A stretch of DNA of 64,000 bases, taken from positions 1-64,000 of the forward strand of contig JAUNQW010000002.1 in the NCBI GenBank assembly GCA_030535975.1, in the 5' to 3' direction. Both the position numbers and the translations under genes were made by a program. Below the pieces are notes generated by a model. It was not told the origin of the DNA. It saw only the letters and a program-made list of their open reading frames with translations, and made no database searches. Shown piece after piece: positions 55,870 to 64,000 of this stretch (position 1 is its first letter; the number at the start of each line of letters is the position of its first letter). Source of the DNA: Atopococcus tabaci. Its GTDB lineage: Bacteria; Bacillota; Bacilli; Lactobacillales; Carnobacteriaceae_A.

Positions 55870-56205
55870 CTATTCTCTAATCTTAAACTGATTTAAAATA
55901 AATTTTAATTTTTTATCTTCTGGATAGTTTTCATCCACATAATCTATCGCTTTTTCAATAACTTCTAGATTGATCGAAAAATCTTTCACGAGATGTAAAT
56001 CTTTTTCATAAGTCTCCAGTGTCTTTTCAGACCGATTAACCGCATCATAAACAGCTTGACGGCTCACATCAAAAGAATCAGCAATTTCTGTCAAGCTTAG
56101 ATCTTCTCTGTAATATAGATTCATATATTTTCTTTGTTTATCAGACAATAAAGATTCATAAAAAGAAAGCAATGTATTGATACGGTTTGTTTTTTCTAGT
56201 GCCAT
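55870..56205 (-). CDS. ylxM: YlxM family helix-turn-helix protein
   Basis: 111 residues with a sigma-factor region-4-like helix-turn-helix: LSDKQRKYMNLYYREDLSLTEIADSFDVSRQAVYDAV in parts. Found beside ffh in Firmicutes and reported to stimulate SRP GTPase function in streptococci; DNA binding is unproven. It sits eight bases after ftsY and just before ffh. Confidence 0.93.
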   Translation of the reverse strand: MALEKTNRINTLLSFYESLLSDKQRKYMNLYYREDLSLTEIADSFDVSRQAVYDAVNRSEKTLETYEKDLHLVKDFSINLEVIEKAIDYVDENYPEDKKLKFILNQFKIRE

Positions 56206-56213
56206 ATAATCAC

Positions 56214-57386
56214 CTAGACGGTTTCTTCTATTAGATCACTGAACAAACCGTAAGCAAAATTATCAGCATCAAATGGACGCAGGTCTTCCATCTTTTCACC
56301 AAAACCTACAAACTTAACCGGCAGACCGAGTTCTTTACCAATCGCAATGATGATTCCACCCTTGGCTGTTCCGTCCATTTTAGTGAGTACAATCCCTGTA
56401 ACATCAGTAGTCTGCTTAAATTCTTTTGCCTGAATAAGTGCATTTTGACCTGTTGTAGCATCTAAAACAAGTAAAACTTCTTGTGGTGCTTCAGGGAGTT
56501 CTTTTTGGATTACACGGTGCATTTTCTCCAACTCCAGCATCAAGTTTTTCTTGTTCTGCAGACGGCCTGCTGTATCTACCATCAAAATATCTGCGCCTGT
56601 TTCTTTAGCTTGCTTAATACCATCAAATACAACCGCTGCCGGATCTCCTCCTATTTCAGAAGATACCACATCTGCTCCTACTCTATCTCCCCAAACATGC
56701 AATTGTTCGATCGCTCCGGCCCGGAAAGTATCTCCAGCTGCCAGAACCACTTTTTTACCTTCTTCGATGTATTGATGGGCCAGTTTTGCAATAGTTGTCG
56801 TTTTCCCGACACCATTAACTCCCACAAATAAAAGTACAGAAAGACCCTCTTCATTCAAATGGACCCCTTCATAAGGTGGAATACTGTTTTCATAAATATC
56901 CACCAAGGTTTTAACGATGAGTTCTTCAGCATCCTCCATCGTTCGAACGTTTTCAATTTTAGCTTCTTCGCGTAAAATATCTGAAATTTCAAGTGTGGCT
57001 TCAAATCCGACATCTGATTCAATCAGCATATTTTCTATATCTTCAAAAAATTCTTCGTCAATATATCTAAAATTGGCCAGTAATTCATTGATGCGACGCT
57101 TCAAAGATTTAGAAGATTTATCTAAACCCCTGTCAAATCGTTTCACTTCTTCTATTTCTTCTTGAATATCTTCTTTTTCTTCAACGGCAGTGCTTACAAA
57201 ACGTTCAGTTTGATCTTCTTCTTGACTCGCGTCTTCTTCTATTTCTATTATTTTTTCTTTCTCAGCCGGCTTTACTTCGTCAACCGGCTGCTCTTCAGAA
57301 AGTTCAGCTTCTTCCCTGCTGACTTTTTCTTCCTCTTGTTTACTTTGACCTGTAAATACATTTTTTATTCGTTGAAATAAACTCAT
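56214..57386 (-). CDS. ftsY: FtsY, signal recognition particle receptor
   Basis: 390 residues. A Glu-rich acidic A domain (about 15-80) is followed by the N and G domains. GTPase motifs are FVGVNGVGKTTTIAKLAH, AAGDTFRAGAIEQL, VDTAGRLQNKKNLM and TKMDGTAKGGI. It docks the SRP-ribosome complex at the membrane. It lies downstream of smc and upstream of ylxM-ffh, the order smc-ftsY-ylxM-ffh of Bacillus. Confidence 0.97.
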   Translation of the reverse strand: MSLFQRIKNVFTGQSKQEEEKVSREEAELSEEQPVDEVKPAEKEKIIEIEEDASQEEDQTERFVSTAVEEKEDIQEEIEEVKRFDRGLDKSSKSLKRRINELLANFRYIDEEFFEDIENMLIESDVGFEATLEISDILREEAKIENVRTMEDAEELIVKTLVDIYENSIPPYEGVHLNEEGLSVLLFVGVNGVGKTTTIAKLAHQYIEEGKKVVLAAGDTFRAGAIEQLHVWGDRVGADVVSSEIGGDPAAVVFDGIKQAKETGADILMVDTAGRLQNKKNLMLELEKMHRVIQKELPEAPQEVLLVLDATTGQNALIQAKEFKQTTDVTGIVLTKMDGTAKGGIIIAIGKELGLPVKFVGFGEKMEDLRPFDADNFAYGLFSDLIEETV

Positions 57387-57406
57387 TCAATCTCATCCTA
57401 TCTTAA

Positions 57407-60400
57407 TTATGATTCAACCAGATCTTCTGCTTCTGTCAGCTGAACAGAAAGGACACTTGATACTCCACTTTCTTGCATGACCACTCCATACAAGGTATCT
57501 GCAGCTTCCATACTCCCTTTACGGTGAGTAATGATTATAAACTGGATGTCTTTTTCATCAAACTTTTGTAAATACCGACTGAAACGGAGGACATTGGCAT
57601 CATCCAGTGACGCCTCTACTTCATCTAATATAACAAATGGAATGGGATTAGCTTGTATAATAGAAAACAAAAGAGAGATAGCTGTTAATGTTCTCTCTCC
57701 ACCAGACAGTAAATTTAAAGAACGCAGATATTTTCCAGGCGGCTGAGCTTCTATATTAATTCCTGTATACAATAAATTTTCAGGGTCAGTAAGTGAAAGT
57801 TCTGCCTGGCCTCCGCCAAATATTTTAGGGAAAATTTCAGTGAATTTTTTCTGAACAGCAAGAAAAGTAGTTTCGAATCTTATCTCCACTTCCTTATCCA
57901 TCTCTTCCATTGTACTAAATAAGTCATCCTTTGCCGAATATAAATCATCACTTTGTTCTTGTAAAAATTGATGACGCTGAGTCGCCTCTGCAAATTCTTC
58001 AATAGCAGCAAGGTTTATTGGACCTATTCTTTTGATCTGCCGCTTTAATTGATGAACCTCTTGACTCAAAGCTTCCATTACATTCTCATCAGCCTCTGAA
58101 GTATTTTTGGAAGTATCTTCAAAGCTTTTTCCATACTCTTCACTTAAATAGCTCAACTTGTCTTGTAGCTGAGCCTCAAGCTTAGAGATTTTAATTTCGT
58201 ACTCGCTTTGAGATGTTTGATGCTGACTATAATTTTCTCGCAAATCATGAACTTCTATCTCCAAGTGTTCAACCTTTTTATTAACTTCTTCACGTTTTTT
58301 TTGATTCTCTTTTTGTCTTATTTCGTAATCTTTGATTTGAAGGGCTAAATCTTTCAGGTCATTCTCTAAATCTTCTTTATTTATTTTTTCTTTCTTAGTG
58401 TCTATCTCCTCTAGTTTGGCTTGATCGCGGGTAAGGTTCTTTTGCGACTCTGCATATTGATCACGCATTAAAGCTAGCTCTTTTTCCAAACTAGCCATCT
58501 GAACTTGGAGAATCTGTTTCTTGCTCTGCACCTGCTCCAGCTCATCTTGATAGTCAGTCACTTGGGTTTTGCGATGGGCCCAGTCATACTCAAGCTGGTC
58601 CATCTGCTTTTGCTTTGTCTTAAGATCTTCTTGGACCCGGACCAAGTTTTTGATGACTTTTTTCCTGTCTTCTTCAATTTCATTTTCTTCTTGCTGCAAT
58701 TGATTCCATTCAAATTTTTGCCCTTTTTCCTGCTTTTCAGCTTGGACCAGCTGCTCTTCTATTTGCTCCAGCTCATAAAATTTTTGGTGGCGGGCTTGTA
58801 TTTTTTCCTGAAGATCTCGCTGAAGGCTGCCTATGCTTTCTTCCTTCTTCTTCAATTCATCTTTCAGCTCTTCTAGAAGTTTCGCTTGAACCTGCCCTTC
58901 TTTTTCAAGTTGAGGTAAATATTTTTTGAGCTGGTCGATTTGATTTTTCTGTCCCAGTAATTTACCTTTATCTCCCCTGCGGCCGGCTCCCCCTGTCATA
59001 GATCCACCCACATTGACAAGGTCTCCTTCTAAAGTTACTATTCGATAACGTTGGCTGCTTCTTTTAGAGATAGCTGAGGCATGTTTAATATGATCCACTA
59101 CGATAACATGAGCCAGTAAATTTTCCATAATATTAGAAAATTCAGAATTAAATTGAATGATTTGACTGGCTGTTCCTACAAAGCCCTGCATTTTTTCAAT
59201 CACTTGCAAGGTTTGGGCAGGTATACTCCTTGCTTGGATGCGGTTTTGAGGCAGGAAAGTAGCCCGTCCAGCTCTGTTCTCTTTGAGATAGTCAATAGCC
59301 TTTTGAGCTGCTCGGTGGTCTTTAACGACTATAAATTGGCTGGAGGACGCCAGGACAGTCTCAAGAGCCTGTTCATAGGCGGGGGGAACTGTTATTAATT
59401 CAGCGACAGTACCGACAATCCCCTCCAGCTCTTTTTTAGCTTTCATGATGGATTGGACACCTTGATAGTAAGCTGAATAATTTTCCTGTAGAGACTCAAG
59501 AGTTTTGTATTGATTGTGTTTATCCTGATAGTTCTGACGTATCTTGAGCCACTTATTTTGGGCCTGGACCATATTTTTTTCTGCAGATTTTTTCATTTTC
59601 TCTAAGTCCTGCAGATTATCCTCCAAGTCTTTAATCGAGTCTACTGTTTCATCTAATTGTTTTTGAACTGTTTCTTGTTGGCAGGACAACTGATTCACTT
59701 GATTGTGATAGTCTGCTTGACTCTTCTCTATACGAAATAGACGAGCAGTAAGCTGCTGAGTCTGTTTATCGAGATAAGATTCTTCATTCTTGTAACTCGT
59801 CTGCCGGCGCAATAATTCAAAATACTCAGACTTTAAAGAATCCAGACTTTCCTCTTTATTTCCAGACAATGATTTGAGTCGATTTTTAATCTCTTGAATT
59901 TTACTTTCTTCTAAGCCAAGCTGGATTTCCTGAGTTCTCAACTGACTATCCAGTTTTTCAATCTTCTTTTTTTGTTTATTAATAAGTATCACGGTTTGAT
60001 TGACTGCCTCTTGAATTCGAAACTTATCTTCTGAAAAATGGCGGTCTTTCTCATCATATAATTGAATTTTAGCTTCTGCCTGCTCAAAATCTCTAACGAC
60101 AGCTAGCAAATTCCTTTGAAGCCCATCTAACTTCTCTTCTAAAAACTGTTTTTGTTTTTTAGCTATTTTAAGGTCTGCCGTACACTTTTCGATATCGAGC
60201 TCGGTCTGTATTTTATCAGCACAGATTCCCGTCAGTACTCTCTGGTTTTTCTGGAAATGGTCTGATAAATGTGCAATCTGCCAGGTGGTCAGCTGAATGT
60301 CTTTTTCTTTCAGACTTTCACTGACAGCCAGGTATTCTTGAGCTTTTTCAGCATCTCTTTCTAAAGAAACAAGCTGCTTTTCAATTTCATATAAAATATC

Positions 60401-60976
60401 CTGCACTCGGTCCAAGTTATCTTTTGTCTTTTCTAACTTGATTTCTGCTTCTTTTTTTCTGTTTTTATATTTTAAAACACCAGCCGCTTCTTCGATGATA
60501 GCTCGGCGGTCTTCTGGTTTACTATTAAGTATTTGATCAACTTGACCTTGACCAATAATAGAAAAAGATTCCTTACCTATACCTGAATCTATAAAAAGAT
60601 TATGAATTTCTTTTAAACGCACTTGTCGATTATTAATATAATAATCACTCTGTCCGTCTTTTTTTAAGCGACGGCTGATATCTAATTGATCAGAGTCTTC
60701 TGGCAGGAACCGGTCAGAATTATCTAAAGTTAAAGTGACCTGAGCTATATTTACAGCTTTACGTTGATCCGTTCCTGAGAAGATAACATCAGTCATTTTT
60801 TCACTTCTCATGCTTTTAGCAGATGTTTCTCCCATCACCCAGCGAATAGCTTCAATAATATTACTTTTTCCACTTCCATTTGGACCAACAATTGCTGTTA
60901 TCCCATCCGTAAAATGGATTTTTGTTTTTTTAGCAAAAGATTTGAATCCCTGTAATTCTATTGAAACTAATTTCAT
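57407..60976 (-). CDS. smc: Chromosome partition protein SMC
   Basis: ATPase of bacterial condensin. 1189 residues. N-terminal Walker A GPNGSGKSNIIEAIRWVMG, long coiled coil, hinge at about 500-660 (AKKELEGIVGTVAELI, NRAGRATFLPQNRI, VGGSMTGGAG), second coiled coil, then signature LSGGERTLTAISLLFSI and Walker B FVILDEVEASLDDANV. It loads onto DNA with ScpA and ScpB (genes at 43-44 kb). It follows rnc by 14 bases. Confidence 0.97.
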   Translation of the reverse strand: MKLVSIELQGFKSFAKKTKIHFTDGITAIVGPNGSGKSNIIEAIRWVMGETSAKSMRSEKMTDVIFSGTDQRKAVNIAQVTLTLDNSDRFLPEDSDQLDISRRLKKDGQSDYYINNRQVRLKEIHNLFIDSGIGKESFSIIGQGQVDQILNSKPEDRRAIIEEAAGVLKYKNRKKEAEIKLEKTKDNLDRVQDILYEIEKQLVSLERDAEKAQEYLAVSESLKEKDIQLTTWQIAHLSDHFQKNQRVLTGICADKIQTELDIEKCTADLKIAKKQKQFLEEKLDGLQRNLLAVVRDFEQAEAKIQLYDEKDRHFSEDKFRIQEAVNQTVILINKQKKKIEKLDSQLRTQEIQLGLEESKIQEIKNRLKSLSGNKEESLDSLKSEYFELLRRQTSYKNEESYLDKQTQQLTARLFRIEKSQADYHNQVNQLSCQQETVQKQLDETVDSIKDLEDNLQDLEKMKKSAEKNMVQAQNKWLKIRQNYQDKHNQYKTLESLQENYSAYYQGVQSIMKAKKELEGIVGTVAELITVPPAYEQALETVLASSSQFIVVKDHRAAQKAIDYLKENRAGRATFLPQNRIQARSIPAQTLQVIEKMQGFVGTASQIIQFNSEFSNIMENLLAHVIVVDHIKHASAISKRSSQRYRIVTLEGDLVNVGGSMTGGAGRRGDKGKLLGQKNQIDQLKKYLPQLEKEGQVQAKLLEELKDELKKKEESIGSLQRDLQEKIQARHQKFYELEQIEEQLVQAEKQEKGQKFEWNQLQQEENEIEEDRKKVIKNLVRVQEDLKTKQKQMDQLEYDWAHRKTQVTDYQDELEQVQSKKQILQVQMASLEKELALMRDQYAESQKNLTRDQAKLEEIDTKKEKINKEDLENDLKDLALQIKDYEIRQKENQKKREEVNKKVEHLEIEVHDLRENYSQHQTSQSEYEIKISKLEAQLQDKLSYLSEEYGKSFEDTSKNTSEADENVMEALSQEVHQLKRQIKRIGPINLAAIEEFAEATQRHQFLQEQSDDLYSAKDDLFSTMEEMDKEVEIRFETTFLAVQKKFTEIFPKIFGGGQAELSLTDPENLLYTGINIEAQPPGKYLRSLNLLSGGERTLTAISLLFSIIQANPIPFVILDEVEASLDDANVLRFSRYLQKFDEKDIQFIIITHRKGSMEAADTLYGVVMQESGVSSVLSVQLTEAEDLVES

Positions 60977-60990
60977 GAACGAGCACCTTC

Positions 60991-61689
60991 CTACGATTTG
61001 TTATTTAGTAAATCATCTAGAGCACTTTTAGCTGCCATTTGTTCAGCCTGCTTCTTTGTTCTTCCTTTGCCTTGACCAAGAATTTGGCCGCCAGCATATA
61101 CTTCAACAACAAAAAAACGGTCATGGGCAGGACCAAAAGTATCCACCAGCTCATAAGAGATGCTTACTTCTCCACTTTGTTGAAGATATTCCTGAAGCTT
61201 CGTTTTAAAGTCCATACCATGTGAAAAAACACCACCTTTTATCTTAGGAAATACTACTTTACTTAAAAAGTTTTCAACCGCCTTAAGATCTTGGTCTAAA
61301 TAGAGAGAGCCTAAAAAAGCTTCAAATAAGTCAGCGAGCAGAGAAGGTCTTTTCCTGCCTGCATTTTGTTCCTCACCTTTTCCTAAACGCACATACTGGT
61401 CAAAGCCGCAGTCTAAAGAAAAATGGTAAAGGCTGGTTTCTCTTACTATTTCTGACCTTAATCGAGTCAGCAGGCCTTCAGGATGATGGCCATATTCATG
61501 AAATAAATAGTCTGAAACAGATATTTCCAAGACCGCATCCCCCAGGAATTCAAGGCGTTCGTTATCTGTTAAATCCAGATGCCGGTGTTCATTCACATAG
61601 GATGAATGTGTAAATGCTTCAATTAATAATGCATTGTTGTTAAAGCGAATACCATATTCACTATTCAAGTACTCAGTTAGTGCCTGCAC
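60991..61689 (-). CDS. rnc: Ribonuclease III
   Basis: Cleaves double-stranded RNA in rRNA and mRNA processing. 232 residues. The catalytic NERLEFLGDAVLEI block and the second acidic cluster LADLFEAFLGSLYLD are intact. A double-stranded RNA-binding domain covers about 160-228. The start is GTG, eight bases after AGGAGG. A TATAAT on the minus strand near 61725 may be its -10. It heads the rnc-smc-ftsY run. Confidence 0.96.
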   Translation of the reverse strand: MQALTEYLNSEYGIRFNNNALLIEAFTHSSYVNEHRHLDLTDNERLEFLGDAVLEISVSDYLFHEYGHHPEGLLTRLRSEIVRETSLYHFSLDCGFDQYVRLGKGEEQNAGRKRPSLLADLFEAFLGSLYLDQDLKAVENFLSKVVFPKIKGGVFSHGMDFKTKLQEYLQQSGEVSISYELVDTFGPAHDRFFVVEVYAGGQILGQGKGRTKKQAEQMAAKSALDDLLNNKS

Positions 61690-61770
61690 GCTTTTTACCT
61701 CCTAAAAATAGTCTCAATCATTATACATTTTTTGACTAACTAAGTAAAATCTATAAAAATAGATAGTTTT

Positions 61771-61834
61771 ATGTTATTTTAATATTTATGTTTTATAATA
61801 AATAGCCAAACCTTATTACATTATTTAAAGGAGG
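61771..61834 (+). promoter_or_regulatory. Possible promoter and strong ribosome binding site of the polymerase-like gene
   Basis: TATAAT at 61794-61799 with a weak ATGTTA 17 bases upstream. AAAGGAGG at 61827-61834 is an ideal Shine-Dalgarno sequence. No ATG, GTG or TTG follows in the reading frame before 62010; the codon seven bases after it is ATT. Confidence 0.55.
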
Positions 61835-61841
61835 ACCTCCT

Positions 61842-63023
61842 ATTTTATCGACTCAAAATGTATTTCCGAAAAAAGATAAGTATTTATTTTATATACTATT
61901 CGCATTAAATTTCTTTCCTTTTTATATAGGGGTCAGCTATTTTATTGTATTATTTTTTTACCTCAGCCTACGTGGGAAAATAAGATTTCGCTACCTCTAT
62001 CACAATCCCATGACCCGGTGGTTCAGCTTATTTTCAATATATTCCCTGGGGAATTCTCTGATCCATCAAAATATCTATGGAATGGCTGTATCTCTTCTTT
62101 ACTTTGTTTTTATTTTGTACTTTGCTTACTATGAAAAAAACGCACCGCCGGACCTCTTTGATAAACTAGTTAATATCTGTATGATAGCTTCGGTCTTTAT
62201 TTTTATTTATGTCATCTTTGAGCATTTAGAAATTGTGGCTGAATGGGATTATTCTTTTATTACCTCAAGTATAGACAAAAATCACAACAATCGCGTCGAA
62301 GCTACCTTTTTTAATCCCAACTACTTTGCTCTGATGCTGGAATTCTTTATCGCCATGGGCCTATATAAATTATTTACCTCTAAGACAAGTTGGAAAAAAA
62401 TCATCTATGCCGGCTTGATTGCAGGCAATATTTTAGCTGTACTTTACACAGGGAATAGGACAAGTCCTATTGTGATCGTTGCAGCTGTCTTAGTTTTCCT
62501 TTATATTTTATCCTATAAAAAAATCACTCTTCTTTTAACCAGCATCTTGGGGATATCATTGATATGGTTTGCCATATCCGGGTATTATCCACGTATTGAT
62601 TCCTTATCTTGGGCACTAGATGACCGCTTAGATATATGGAAGACGGGACTTAAAGGAATCCAAGATAATTGGATTTTCGGTCAAGGCCCCTATACCTATA
62701 TGCAGATTTACGATTTGTATAACGGAAAATTTACTTATCATGCCCATAGCATCTATATTGATACTTTGTTAAATTACGGTATCTTTGGAAACTTGATTCT
62801 GTTAAATGCTGCTTACCGCTATTTAAAATGGTTGATTCAAATGCATAAGTACCCGCAATTAAAGACAAAAGCAGCCTTGGTATGGTCTCTGCTGACAATA
62901 TTTATTGTTCATGGCCTCACTGACCTGGCTATTTACTGGTTCCAAACAGCTTTCGTCTTTTTAGCCCTTATTCTACTCGTCCCAGGTCTCGTCAAAGCTG
63001 AAGAAGATAAAAAAAGCGAATAA
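61842..63023 (+). CDS. O-antigen ligase / polysaccharide polymerase-like membrane protein with a predicted ATT start
   Basis: Polytopic protein with about ten hydrophobic segments and the Wzy_C/O-antigen ligase pattern: FFNPNYFALMLEF, TGNRTSPIVI, DDRLDIWKTGLKGI.DNWIFGQGP, then HAHSIYIDTLLNYGIFG. It probably joins or polymerises lipid-linked glycans on the outer face of the membrane; the substrate is unknown. The first ATG (62010) would remove a clearly coding 56-residue N-terminus containing a membrane helix (LFYILFALNFFPFYIG). The frame is open back to a stop at 61803-61805, and the best site is ATT at 61842, giving 393 residues. It lies alone on the plus strand between rnc and acpP. Confidence 0.75.
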   Translation: MLSTQNVFPKKDKYLFYILFALNFFPFYIGVSYFIVLFFYLSLRGKIRFRYLYHNPMTRWFSLFSIYSLGNSLIHQNIYGMAVSLLYFVFILYFAYYEKNAPPDLFDKLVNICMIASVFIFIYVIFEHLEIVAEWDYSFITSSIDKNHNNRVEATFFNPNYFALMLEFFIAMGLYKLFTSKTSWKKIIYAGLIAGNILAVLYTGNRTSPIVIVAAVLVFLYILSYKKITLLLTSILGISLIWFAISGYYPRIDSLSWALDDRLDIWKTGLKGIQDNWIFGQGPYTYMQIYDLYNGKFTYHAHSIYIDTLLNYGIFGNLILLNAAYRYLKWLIQMHKYPQLKTKAALVWSLLTIFIVHGLTDLAIYWFQTAFVFLALILLVPGLVKAEEDKKSE

Positions 63024-63062
63024 AAGAAACCGTCTAAAAGTTAATTTAAACGGCTTCTTTTT
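63022..63062. terminator. Bidirectional terminator between the polymerase-like gene and acpP
   Basis: AAAGAA.CCGT pairs with ACGG.TTCTTT (one mismatch) around an AT-rich loop, followed by TTTTT. It serves both convergent genes. Confidence 0.75.
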
Positions 63063-63077
63063 TATTTATCATCAATT

Positions 63078-63317
63078 TTATTTGTTCTTTTCAATAAAAG
63101 AAGCTACTTTACCAACTGTCAACATATTTTCAGCATCATCATCCGATACTTCAACTCCAAAATGATCTTCCATCTCCATTACCAACTCTACCATATCTAA
63201 AGAGTCCGCACCCAGATCATCTTTAAAAGTAGTGTCCGGAGTAATTTTACTCGCATCCACACCCATACGTTCTACTATTAAACGTTTAACTTCTTCATAT
63301 ACTGCACTATCTGTCAT
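63078..63317 (-). CDS. acpP: Acyl carrier protein
   Basis: 79-residue carrier for fatty acid synthesis. The phosphopantetheine site is the Ser of [12 protein letters not shown]. It is strongly acidic, with the normal four-helix layout. It lies downstream of plsX, as in most Firmicutes. Confidence 0.97.
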   Translation of the reverse strand: MTDSAVYEEVKRLIVERMGVDASKITPDTTFKDDLGADSLDMVELVMEMEDHFGVEVSDDDAENMLTVGKVASFIEKNK

Positions 63318-63382
63318 GATTAATCCTCCTCAATTATTTATCTTAATCTTATCTTTCTTATTTTATACTCTATTTAATTATT

Positions 63383-64000
63383 TTACTCACTAAAAGCCTC
63401 AGCCATATGATCTATGACACCGGATAACAATATATTCTTAGTTTTTTCGAGAGTATATTCAACAACCTCTCTTTTAGATGAGCCGTGAGATTTAAGAACG
63501 GGTGCTTTGACCCCTATCAAAATAGCTCCTCCCACCTTATCATAATCTAAGCTGTCACCTAATTGTGAAATAGCATCTTTAACTAAAAAACCACCCAGCT
63601 TAGTTTTTAATCCTCCCGAAAGAATAGCATCTGCAATAACCTTCTTCATGGTTGAAGTCGTTCCTTCCATTGTTTTCAGAACAGCATTACCTGTAAATCC
63701 ATCAGTTACAATGATGTCTACTAAACCATTTAATAAATCCCTGGCTTCTACATTTCCATAAAAATTAATTGAAGGCTCATCCCTTAATAAATTATAAGCT
63801 TTCTTGTTGAGATCATTTCCTTTATTCTCTTCTGTTCCTATATTTAACAAGCCGACCGTCGGATTTTCAATCTGACGAATATCTTTAGCATAATGCGTGC
63901 CTAAAATAGCATGTTGTAAAATATTGACAGGCTTAGCGTCTGAATTAGCACCTAAATCTAAGAACTCAAATTCTTGCCGGCTGCCTGAAAAAGCAGGCAG
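63383..64000 (-). CDS. plsX: PlsX, phosphate acyltransferase (3' part; continues beyond the window)
   Basis: The frame is open to the window edge, giving the last 205 residues or so. Translation from the edge begins LPAFSGSRQEFEFLDLGANS and continues through GLLNIGTEENKGN, FYGNVEARDLLNG, VDIIVTDGFTGNAVLKTMEG and GVKAPVLKSHGSS, all typical of PlsX. It makes acyl-phosphate from acyl-ACP for phospholipid synthesis. An internal TTG at 63850 is not the start. It precedes acpP by 65 bases. Confidence 0.96.
   Translation of the reverse strand: MPAFSGSRQEFEFLDLGANSDAKPVNILQHAILGTHYAKDIRQIENPTVGLLNIGTEENKGNDLNKKAYNLLRDEPSINFYGNVEARDLLNGLVDIIVTDGFTGNAVLKTMEGTTSTMKKVIADAILSGGLKTKLGGFLVKDAISQLGDSLDYDKVGGAILIGVKAPVLKSHGSSKREVVEYTLEKTKNILLSGVIDHMAEAFSE

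Noticed and set aside
58505-58876. Leu/Phe-rich open frame on the plus strand that looks like a membrane protein
   Set aside because: It is antisense to the Glu/Lys/Gln-rich coiled coil of SMC, which always yields such hydrophobic shadows.
1-64000. Search for prophage, transposase, CRISPR repeats, toxin-antitoxin pairs or defence genes
   Set aside because: No direct repeat array, integrase other than XerC/XerD, transposase or recognisable defence gene was seen; the window is core genome.

Overview
The window is a low-GC (roughly 38-40% by eye) chromosomal segment of a Gram-positive bacterium of the order Lactobacillales. Aerococcaceae or Carnobacteriaceae is my best guess, and I cannot settle the genus. 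The evidence is a class B (Bacillus-type) RNase P RNA and Firmicutes-only genes (gpsB, ypsA, recU, dnaD, ypiB, ypbB, ypbE, ypmS, khpA, ylxM, cvfB) in an order that recalls Bacillus and Enterococcus. Nearly all genes lie on the minus strand, as expected for one replichore. Plus-strand exceptions are an RNase HI-like gene, recU-pbp1A, fda and a polysaccharide polymerase/ligase-like gene.

Layout. 1-2 kb: secreted M23 endopeptidase with three CWB2 cell-wall-binding modules. 2-7 kb: xerC-hslV-hslU, ending in a terminator, and topA. 7-10.5 kb: rbgA-rnhB-dprA and lepB. 10.6-16.3 kb: yfmR-type ABC-F, thyA, dfrA, ypmS-like, yozE-like, ctpA. 16.4-19.4 kb: RNase HI-like gene and two tandem solA-like FAD oxidases. 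19.5-22.2 kb: rlmL/ypsC, rnpB, gpsB, ypsA. 22.2-25.2 kb: recU-pbp1A. 25.3-32.7 kb: dnaD, ypmB, dinG, cca, mazG-like, ypiB, ypiA. 32.8-40.3 kb: hup, der, rpsA, cmk, ypbE, recQ, ypbB. 40.4-42.3 kb: ribU under an FMN riboswitch, then fda on the plus strand. 42.4-51.8 kb: rluB, scpB, scpA, ribT-like, xerD, cvfB, pyk, dnaE. 51.9-61.7 kb: rplS, trmD, rimM, khpA, rpsP, ffh, ylxM, ftsY, smc, rnc. 61.8-64 kb: plus-strand O-antigen-ligase-like membrane gene, then acpP and the 3' part of plsX.

Functionally this is core machinery: protein targeting (ffh, ftsY, lepB), translation and ribosome assembly (rpsA, rplS, rpsP, rimM, trmD, der, rbgA), chromosome maintenance (smc-scpAB, xerC/xerD, topA, recU, recQ, dinG, dnaE, dnaD), wall growth (pbp1A, gpsB), thymidylate/folate metabolism and glycolysis. 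I saw no prophage, insertion sequence, CRISPR array or tRNA, and no convincing new multi-gene system. The best leads are single-gene anomalies. XerC lacks two of its six catalytic residues (Arg to Ser and Lys to Arg) while XerD is intact. The membrane polymerase gene has an excellent Shine-Dalgarno sequence but only an ATT where its start codon should be. HslV has no Ser/Thr exposed by Met removal. The CWB2-M23 hydrolase has an unusual architecture. Several starts below are moved from the longest open frame to the codon best supported by a ribosome binding site.
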